Positions 55,962 to 64,000 of a DNA stretch of 64,000 nucleotides are shown in pieces. Below the pieces are notes generated by a model, which did no database searches, had not been told where the DNA came from, and saw only the letters and a list, made by a program, of their open reading frames with translations. Source of the stretch: Isoetes taiwanensis (taxonomy: Eukaryota > Streptophyta > Lycopodiopsida > Isoetales > Isoetaceae); NCBI GenBank assembly GCA_021234155.1, contig JAJEKV010000052.1:9997284-10061283 (forward strand), written 5' to 3'. Each line of letters begins with the position of its first letter. Positions within the stretch are counted from its first letter, which is position 1. The translations under genes and the position numbers were made by a program.

Positions 55962-57223
55962 CTACTTAGACTGGCCCCTGAAGTTTTTCGACTGATTTGG
56001 GCGCTTCACAGGGCATCCACGAGCAATATGACCAGCTCCTCCACAGTAGAGGCAAAGATTAGCCTCTCTCCGATGCTGCTTCTCGACAGTAGATAAAGGT
56101 CCTCGAACTGCCCGATCAATCTGCATAGGCTCAGGTCCGGACCTGCTGAATTTTATAGATGAGACCGGGGAAGGCGTAGCTACATGCGTTTGTGTGATTG
56201 GAAAGACTTGACTACAGGGTAAAAGCATGCTACGGTGTACCACTTTTGGAACCCTCAAAAGTACCTACACTGGGTACTTTTAAAACTGGTACTTTCTGTT
56301 TTTTCTTTCCATTAAAATCAATCGAAAATTTTTGAATTGAGGGTCAATAGCATGTCAATCTATAGTACTAGAGGATAACAATACTACTAATGACTAAAAT
56401 AAATGAATTAACTCTCAAACTTATTTTTTATTGCGGCATTTTTGCAAGTTCCCAGTACCCAGTGCTGGGTACTTTTCTGGGTAGTTTTGTACTACCTAAA
56501 TAGGTACTTTAGATGGTACACCCTAGCATGCTTTCACCCTACATCTCTCTTGCCTACATTTAAAGAGCCGATTATCACATCGAACTGCAAATCTGATGGC
56601 TTCTTCCAAAGTCTGAGGATCCTCCATAGACAACAGCAAATCTTTGACATCCTCACGTAACCCTCTTCGGAAACAATCTCGAAGTGCAACATCATCCCAG
56701 GCAGTATCTATCGCAATTTGACGAAATTCTGATTCATATACTGAAGCTAGACGAGCGCCTTGCCTTAGATTGCAAAGTTTTGTGACTGTTGTGCGCTGTT
56801 GATCGGTGTCTCCAAAGCATGCCCCGAGCTCTGTAGTGAAAGCAGCAAAATCTTGCAACTCTAGGGCTCCTTTCTCCAATAAAGGAGCAAATCAACTTAG
56901 AGCTGGCCCTGTGAGGAGAGAACCAATCAGCCCAACTTGTTCCTGGGCCATGGGATATCTATGAGGGTGGAGCTGGATCACAAGCCTGATCTGATTCAAA
57001 AAACCACGAGCTTGGACCGAGTATCATCAAACTTCTTTGGCAAGCTAATCTTAGGCTCTGATAGCCTCAATCCAGAGCTAGAAGCCGATTCATGTGAAAC
57101 AACACGTTCCTTAAGCTCTTTATTGTCCAACTGCAACTGCTGGCATACTTGAACAAGCTGCTGGACCTGTTGTAACAAAGTCGAAACCTCCTCCATAGAT
57201 ATAAAATCACCAAATACGAGCAA
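55962..57223 (-). pseudogene. gag of chromovirus copy B, interrupted by a MITE
   Basis: It starts near 57223 with a coiled-coil-like region (LLQQVQQLVQVCQQLQLDNK) and continues after a frameshift (56879-56543) with a capsid-type region (TTELGACFGDTDQQRT, RQGARLASVYESEFRQIA, FRRGLREDVKDLLL). The MITE interrupts it next, and it ends with the zinc knuckle CLYCGGAGHIARGCP near 56010-56060. Confidence 0.85.
56215..56541. mobile_element. MITE inserted in gag of chromovirus copy B
   Basis: A 327-bp AT-rich element with 28-bp terminal inverted repeats, 25 of 28 matching. The left end is CAGGGTAAAAGCATGCTA and onward; the reverse complement of the right end is TAGGGTGAAAGCATGCTA and onward. It has no coding capacity. 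It splits gag exactly, so it is younger than the chromovirus insertion. A clear target duplication was not seen beyond a possible TA. Confidence 0.85.
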
Positions 57224-57281
57224 AAAAAAAAAAACTTAGGGTCAGAGCAGGCAAGAACCGGTAAGGGATTCCGATTCAAAC

Positions 57282-57789
57282 TATCATGAACCTACACGAA
57301 AACAAGAAAAATATGCAAGAAATACGGAAGAAATACGTCAAGATCGGCAAAGAATCTGATATATGAACAGGAATCAAGAGTACAATGGGCACATAGACAA
57401 GCAAGAACATGAGACAGATGCCTAGAAGGCTCAAGACTGGCATTGAACCGGAATGTTTCGACAATAAAGAGACGCCTCCTTATATATCTAGCCAACGGTC
57501 AGGATCACTCCACTCCAATGGATGAGATCATGCCAAGTATCGCGCATGCATGTAGGTTCTAGAATATTCTAGAACCTCCTGGAAACGATCCCGCATATGA
57601 TAAAGACATGAGGGAATGTCTTTAACAAATATTGATAGCGCACTTGGCAAAGATGTGTGACTCACAAGTAGAAGGTTGCGAGTTTAAACCCCATCTTGTG
57701 CAACTACCCTTTTACGTCTGTGTGATGACCATCTTTTGTACATATGAGTATAATGTTCGTATGATACGAATACCCGTATGGTCATCATA
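57282..57789 (-). repeat. 5' LTR of chromovirus copy B
   Basis: On the element strand it starts TATGATGACC (the family start is TGTGACGACC) and ends GGTTCATGATA. The stem TGATGACCAT/ATGGTCATCA at its start is retained. The antisense tRNA-like segment is at 57636-57690. Confidence 0.85.
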
Positions 57790-57984
57790 GATTCAAGTCA
57801 AAAAGAAAGTGAAAGCAAATTCATATGCATGCTCTCCACCTAGATTAAAACCTCAGAGGAAGGGGAGCGTTGAGAACGTACCTTGGGGTCCCGACCTTAT
57901 GTATATGCACTCAGACAATGTACCTAGAACAAGAACAAACCACACAAATAATAGTAAAGCTCTAGTATTAAAAAAACATATATA

Positions 57985-58236
57985 TTAGGCAATATCAACA
58001 GTGTAATCATCAAGATTGAGAGGGATGTATTCAACATTTATAGGAACTTCTCCAGTGGGCCTGAATATACCTCTGGGATCTCCATCTTCAAAACATGCTT
58101 CTGTTTCACTCTCTGTATATTGATTAGTCCAATATCCACTGTGGCTTTTACCAATCCTCTCGATTGGCTTGATCCCCTCTCTTAAACCATAAATAACAGT
58201 TTCCACATCAAAGAAGATGCAAAATGTGGGCTGCAT
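57985..58236 (-). pseudogene. Unrecognised fragment, possibly transposon-derived
   Basis: 83 codons (FFDVETVIYGLREGIKPIER and onward). No known domain is recognised. It lies downstream of the fragment at 58330-58566 on the same strand and may be part of the same decayed gene. Confidence 0.3.
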
Positions 58237-58329
58237 GCTAGTCTTTATGTTGCATGAACCTTATTCTATTGAATATAGGCAGAGTTATGCGGGATCACCT
58301 ATGCAGTAAAAAAGCTAAAATGACATAGC

Positions 58330-58566
58330 TTAATCATCTTTGTAACAACATAGATAAGAATTTATCTCACCAACACCATACATAGCATATAAGCACTTAC
58401 TTTGGCATACATCATCCTCAGTCACATTGTAAAAAGCATATCTATGATGTGTCTTGCCCACATCCTTCATGCAATGGCCAATCATGCCTTGAAAATAATG
58501 CAACTTAGAGTTTTCTAGCACTTTACATATAATCATGTAACCAGTGAGCCACAGCCAATTCAACAT
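58330..58566 (-). pseudogene. Possible replication-protein-like transposon fragment
   Basis: 78 codons containing LHYFQGMIGHCMKDVGKTHH and YNVTEDDVCQSKCLYAMYG. I have an impression of G-x-x-G-Y-C-x-K-D...H-F...N-V-(S/T) blocks from HUH-type Rep proteins of plant replitron-like elements. The catalytic His-U-His and Tyr motifs are not in the fragment, so this is a weak guess. It could equally be part of an unrelated gene. Confidence 0.25.
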
Positions 58567-61500
58567 TTTTTTACAGCACAGGCATTGGGACCAACTATTC
58601 TAAATATGCACTAGCAATGCAAATTATCTACCGCACACTCAAGGCTCATGCAGCCAGCCAAGCACTAACTTTTTAAGAACTTACAAGTTTTATGGAAAAA
58701 ATCAATCTTGACATCTCTCTCTTTGCAGTTAAAGTAAGACTAACATTAAGAAGTTCACCCCCATCTGGCTGTATAACATGGTCTCCCCCCCTCCCCCCCT
58801 TGCTACATACTTTCCCTACATTTTTCTTGCTGCATCCTTTCCCTGTATTCTACACTGGCACCGAGTCCCTCAATTCCAGTTTCTTTCCCTTGGCTGCTTT
58901 CCTCAATGCAACTCCAACTAGGGCAAGCATAACACAAATACAATAAAGAACAAAATCTATAAGATTAAACCTCTTCATGGCTAAGAACTCCATATCCGAC
59001 AAACCACACCTACAAAATCCAATCACACAAAAGTAGGAAAGCAATGGAATCTTCATCACATCTGCTATGGCAAATTTGACCAAATAAAAGTAGGACAAAT
59101 CTGACCAAATCTGATCAGGCAAAATCGGCAAAGGCAAAATCGATTAGATAAGAGTAGGAAGCAAAATCAGCACCTTTAAAGCACTTAGTAGGAAGGGAAT
59201 GGACTCACCTGGCATCCAAGCTTCCCCAACTTTGCTCCTCATAATCGCTCATGTTGCCACAATCACAAAGAAACCATATATAAAAACTTCCTAAAAAAGC
59301 TCCCACACGAAGTTTTCCTAAAACCAAAGCGTCAAACTCCCAAATACACCCCAAATATATAGGTCTACATATTATATGATTCTGGGTAAAATATTGCCCA
59401 AAATAGCAACCCTAACCAGCTATACTGGCCATACCATTGGGAATCTGGGGCATTTGTAAACATTTTCCACATTATGGACATCAATGAGTGTGAGGGCAAC
59501 TCATTATGAGCAGTAATAAATGCCAATTTCTTGGCTTCAAAAGCTCATGGCTCATCTTGGCTACGTCGATTCACAATGAAACCTATGCTATCGAGATTCT
59601 CTCATCTAGACATTTACAATAAACCATGATTTGACATTGTTTTGTCGCAGTCCGATGCGCTGTGTATGTCGAATTCCTAGGAACTCTAGCATCCTATCTA
59701 TAAAAATCCAGAATCTTTGAGAAGGAAAAAAAATTCTAGGAAGTTTTTTGGTCAAAATTTATGGGTCTCTTTATACTTTATTCCAGATGGAATCTAGATT
59801 TTTATAGGCTTTCACCTAGCTTAAGTTATGTAGGAAATATATCTATTAGATTTTTTGAGTTTGTCCACAGTGCCACACCATCACATTCAAGAAATAACCT
59901 TAAAGAATCTTGAGAGAATCTCATTGAGAAAATATGGAGAAATCTAACAAGTATCTTAGAGAATCTCGAGAAATCTAAGGGAATCTCTATAGAATCTTGA
60001 AGGAATCTATACGAACCTTGAGGGAAATTTCAATATTCTAATTTCCCACAAGTTTCTAATAGATACACTTTGGACAAGTTTAGATTATTGATTAAGTTTA
60101 TAAGACTAATTATGATGAGTTTAACCTACAATTGACCTATTCAGAAAAAGAAAGACCATATTGAATTGCCAGAGTCATGTATAATTTCATAGGTAAAGAA
60201 TTTAATTTACTTTAATAGTTTTTAACGTCATACCACATTGGCAGCATCTCCTTTAGGATATATGACAACTCAAGATGACACATTCTTAGACACAAGCAAT
60301 ACATTATGAGACTCGCACTCACCCAAAGACTATTTTCAGTCTTTTGGCCCATCCAAAATATCTAGCAAAAATGGAGTCCAAATCTTGTAAGCTTAGACAT
60401 CTAATACTACAATTGCAAATAAAAGATGGGCGCTGCTTCGCGCTGAGACGAATTGCTCTTCTGAGGTCTAAGTTCCAAAGAAGAATCAAACTCGACAGTG
60501 GGAATTCTTTGGTCATGCATTAAAACTGACATGCACTAAAACATAAGGTAGAGTCACAGGTAAATTTGCATAAGGTCATCTTCCCGTATTGTTTTGAACT
60601 GAGACAAATTCATTGCTACCAAAGAATTGCATTATCAAATGGTAGTTAGTAGTGGATTCGATCCTAAAGATTTCAAACAAACACATTTCAAACCAGCAAG
60701 TGAGTTGTTAAAGAGAAATGTTCGCGGCGCAGTGATAATCAGTGAATCTCACACATTGCATCTTTTGACAGAGTAATGTGCATGTCTTGACATCTAACAT
60801 ACAGTGATGTGAGATTACCATTAGTCTATTAATCTTATCTCTCAACCCCATAGAGATATTATATGCCAAGTACCTTATCCTGTATCAATGCAGGTGCTTA
60901 ACCAACATTTTCTAGTAGCAACATTTCCAATCTATTCAAGTAATTAAGTTGCAAAATGAATAGAGTAATAATAGATAGATAGATATTACTTTGTCCTCAT
61001 TCAAGGCCACTCATTTTCTAAGAGAGGTAAATATGTAAACAAGTCCATATTTGAAAAAATTAAGAGAGAATCTTGAGTCTATTGTAGGAGATAACATCTT
61101 CATCTTATTAAATACGCTATAGCTAGATTCAGTTCTTAAGCACAATAACTCTCACAAATTTCAAAAATCATGTTAAGAGAATATAAAGCTAAAATAGCCC
61201 ACCATGTTATTCAATAGAGCTATCTTTGTTCCCATTGTTCCTGGCCTATTCCCAATAGCTTAATCAATCTATCTTGTGATATAGGTTGAGACTATGTATT
61301 CTATTTCATCCAACTTGGTTAAAACAAAAATCTTGTTAGTGTTTGAAGCATTGAGTCAGAAAAACCCCACAGGCATGTTGCTTGCTGACACTAGTGGACA
61401 AGTCCTTTTTAATTTGCTCTATTTTTTAAAATGTTTTATTTCTAGTGACAAGTGAAACGATCAGGTTGTCTTAACAATTCTGAATGTCTAAAGATCATGC

Positions 61501-61621
61501 AGCCGAGAAGATCATGCTCTTGATGCCCAAACAAAAAATGTGATCCTAAAAGAAAAACCAACTCAAAGTTAATATCTTAAGAAAACCCACTTTAGAACAG
61601 ATAATGGTTTCGTGATTCTGC
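58567..61621. other. Long gene-free stretch
   Basis: No coding exon is recognised. Noted inside: C-rich runs near 58783-58800, the GAATCT array at 59880-60040, and AT-rich DNA up to the MBF1 promoter. Confidence 0.4.
59880..60040. repeat. Degenerate GAATCTTGAGA short-period array
   Basis: Repeated AAGAATCTTGAGAGAATCTC-type words with a spacing of about 10-14 bases, the same word family as at 24045-24260. Confidence 0.65.
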
Positions 61622-61628
61622 TATAAAA
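61622..61628 (+). promoter_or_regulatory. TATA box of MBF1
   Basis: TATAAAA lies 57 bases upstream of the start codon at 61685, consistent with a short leader. Confidence 0.6.
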
Positions 61629-61684
61629 GGAGTCTGCCCTAATTCCATAATTGCATTTGCACTAAACGCACAAGAGCTACACAA

Positions 61685-62810
61685 ATGGCGGGTATCGGAC
61701 CAATTTCTCAGGATTGGGAGCCTGTTGTGATCAGGAAGAAACCTCTTACTTCCGGAGCTAAGCGGGATGAGAAGGCCGTTAACGAGGCCCGCAGAGCAGG
61801 CGGCCCCATTGAAACCATAAAAAAACGTAAGTTCTTTTCTCTCTTACCCTTTTTTTTTCCGATTCGACGCCGCCCCTTCTTCTATTTGTAAGTATTTATT
61901 TGCCATTCCTACAATCTTTTGTGTCAGAGTCATGTGAAAGAAATATCCGGCAAACATCCTAGCATCAAGTTTGTTTATAGGGTTGAAATTACTTCTAATC
62001 ATTCCTTGGTCGTCTTTGAAGCCTGTTACATGTTTATACATAAGTTATGAGTATTAGGGTTTCCTTATCTGAGTGTTTGTACCTTAGACTTACTATAAGT
62101 TATTTTTGTTACAAATTTTTCTCGTTTACAAACGGGCCTTTGCTACTTTTCTTTGTTGCAAAACAGACAATGCTGGAGCAAATAAGGCAGCGTCGAGTAC
62201 CCCTGGATTGAATACACGAAAGCTTGATGATGAAACTGAAGTGCTTGCTCGTAAGTTGTGCTTTTCTTGTGTAACATTATTGCATAGGTTCTTTAGTAAG
62301 AACTTTTGTTCCAATGTCTACGTTTCGATTGCACATGCTGGTTACTCGTCATTTGTAATTATCAAATGTTTGCTGCCAAAATTACATCCTATAGCACTGG
62401 ACTGGATATTGAAGAATTACATGACCTGTTGTTAATGGAAATGTACAAATGTATACCCGTGTAACTAAGAAAATTTGTTATCATGCAGAAAGGTTGTGTA
62501 ACGTTTTATTGATGTTTAAGGTCATGTTGTTTAGATGAGCGCGTGCCTACGGAGTTGAAGAAAAATCTGATTCAAGCACGCGTGGATAAGAAACTTACTC
62601 AGGCTCAACTAGCTCAGGTATCTCTTAAGCAAGCAAGTTAAGATTCAAGTCCTTTTTACTAACTCTGAAGTACATGTTATTCATTAACAGCAAATCAATG
62701 AGAAGCCTCAAGTGATTCAGGAGTATGAGTCTGGAAAGGCTATTCCTAACCAGCAAATTATTGGTAAACTGGAAAGAGTCTTAGGGGTTAAGCTTCGGGG
62801 TAAAAAATGA
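61685..62810 (+). CDS. MBF1: Multiprotein bridging factor 1 (MBF1), four exons
   Basis: Exons 61685-61826, 62167-62250, 62535-62617 and 62691-62810 join in frame at GT-AG borders to 142 codons plus a stop, the usual length of plant MBF1a/b. The N-terminal MBF1 domain is [14 protein letters not shown] with ARRAGG and [11 protein letters not shown]. The C-terminal Cro/C1-type helix-turn-helix is [48 protein letters not shown] and [12 protein letters not shown]1 is a nuclear/cytosolic coactivator that bridges TBP and bZIP-type activators and also acts on stalled ribosomes. In plants it is linked to heat and stress responses. All expected blocks are present and nothing is broken, so the gene looks functional. 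Confidence 0.97.
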
Positions 62811-64000
62811 AAAAGCGTTTTGTGGCATGAGGGAGTCTGCTGCTTCCAAACTGGAAAACAATACCTGGATTTTTAATATCTAAAGGGTTAATGGTCTTAC
62901 GTTGTAAATATAACCTCTGTTATTTGTGATTACATAGAACTCATGGTCGCTTGTCTTGTCCTGTAAATATGTGTTGTATGTATCACAGTGTTTGCAGGTC
63001 AATGCCTTATACAATGCAAACAATAGATTAGTGTTGAATCTGGTGTTCTTGTGACAAAATTTTGTAATATTCCATATCTGCAACTTTTTTACTCAGAACT
63101 ATAGGTTGTCCGGGTCTCACTAATAATTCACTCGCAAGAAATACGAGACCGGACATCGACAAGAATTATGTTGACTTTACTTGTCCAAGTACTTTTATGG
63201 TGCTTGACCTTTAATAAGTTTGATCTTTATATGGGTGTAGGGCCATATTGAGAGAACTATTGAATGCTGTAAGGTTTGACGGGTGTGCTTTTTTTGAGTT
63301 TTGTTTTTGTGGTGGTTTTGTTTTTCGTAAAGAAATTCATAAAGTGGGTATGCAAAATGTCTTTGAAAACTCATAGGATGGCAGCCTATTGAGATGAAAT
63401 AAAGCTAAATGAGCTGATGTAATGTGGATGGGAGCAAGGATGGAGGGGCTGGCAAAACCGGGAGCATACTAACTTAAATAGACTGGCTCTTGCCGAAGGC
63501 CAAGAATGAGTTGGTAGATCGACTTCTTTGATCTTCCACTCACGTGGATGAAGAGCAATTGAAAAAAAAAAAAAAAAAAAAAAAAATGGTGCAAAAGACT
63601 TGCCCTGGATCTGGCCGAGGTTGAAGCTTTGGAAGATTGAAAGTGTGTATTCATTCTTGCTGCAATTTGAATGATCGCCAATTATCGGCAATGAATTGGC
63701 CGATTGGATCACAAAAGACAAGAATGAAAGATGGCGAAAAGATCCATTTTCCTTGACTTTTATTCAACGGGGCTAAAGATAACGGTCACATGAAAGTAAA
63801 ACGTCTCCTTTTGGACATGGATTATTTCCGGAAGGGTCGGCCGGAACCCTTTTGTTTTGTGCATGGTCAAAAAGCTTTGATAGGATGTGAACCGGTAGAG
63901 CTCCTCCTCATTTCATGCGGCAAGAGGGTTCAAAAATCTACGGTGCTAGATGCGAATAGGAAGCCCGTGTGTTTGTTGAAATTTGTTTGTGGTGGTTTTG
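62811..64000. other. 3' flank of MBF1, no further gene
   Basis: Presumed 3' UTR then non-coding DNA with a 25-base poly(A) run at 63562-63586. No gene is recognised to the end of the window. Confidence 0.4.
63562..63586 (+). repeat. Poly(A) run of 25
   Basis: Twenty-five consecutive A. It could be the tail of a short retroposed sequence lying upstream (about 63240-63560), but no body or target duplication is identifiable. Confidence 0.9.

Larger units (their letters stand above)
51666..57789 (-). mobile_element. Full-length but inactive Ty3/gypsy chromovirus, copy B
   Basis: A 6.1-kb element on the minus strand with two LTRs of about 508 bp, flanked by GATTC on both sides. The order on its coding strand is gag with CCHC knuckle, protease, reverse transcriptase, RNase H, integrase, chromodomain, then a purine tract (AGGAGGAGAATGG) against the 3' LTR. 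It therefore belongs to the chromovirus branch of Metaviridae-type retrotransposons. The LTRs differ at many positions, largely C/T transitions, so the insertion is old. It is disrupted by frameshifts, a MITE in gag and a microsatellite in the integrase tail. Confidence 0.9.

Overview
The window is nuclear DNA of a land plant. It is AT-rich, its genes are split by GT-AG introns, and roughly half of it is decayed transposable elements. The intact genes are plant-type: a PEP-carboxylase-kinase-like kinase, a plant integral membrane protein of the At1g31130/At4g19950 type, and MBF1. It also carries a nine-exon Rab34/36-like GTPase, a subfamily that in animals is tied to cilia. With the chromovirus load and the unusual transposons, I infer a lineage with swimming sperm, most likely a fern or another seedless plant (a cycad or Ginkgo is not excluded). 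This is inference; no species marker is visible.

Layout. 1-5320: rotted 3' end of a Ty3/gypsy element and its 2.56-kb 3' LTR. 5951-7549: a non-autonomous DNA transposon with 13-bp terminal inverted repeats and internal direct repeats. 8644-9526: TATA box and kinase gene. 12245-13159 (minus): remnant of a CHX cation/H+ antiporter gene. About 15230-25720: a decayed tyrosine-recombinase transposon resembling Crypton/DUF3504-like elements; one of its introns is 7.3 kb and holds pseudogene pieces of a mitochondrial tRNA threonylcarbamoyl-transferase (OSGEPL1/GCP1 type) and of a receptor-like kinase. 26470-31460: a second copy of the same recombinase family, lying between inverted copies of another repeat. 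33955-34190: a pentatricopeptide-repeat relic. 35245-37664: the Rab gene, followed by a CpG-rich segment that may be a third recombinase-element end. 39373-41691: an internally deleted chromovirus with a perfect 5-bp target duplication (CCGAG). About 42080-42640: a LINE relic. 43751-44779: membrane-protein gene. About 47382-51035: a 5'-truncated L1-type LINE with poly(A). About 51240-51455: a SINE-like unit. 51666-57789 (minus): a full-length but inactivated chromovirus of the same family, with 5-bp target duplication GATTC and a MITE in gag. 57985-58566 (minus): two unrecognised fragments. 61622-62810: TATA box and MBF1.

The host genes are independent transcription units with no operon-like relation. 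The most unusual content is the pair of intron-bearing tyrosine-recombinase elements, which share intron positions and have lost complementary catalytic residues. Also notable are the Rab34/36-like gene and the tRNA-like segment embedded antisense in the chromovirus LTRs. All calls come from reading the sequence; no database search was possible.
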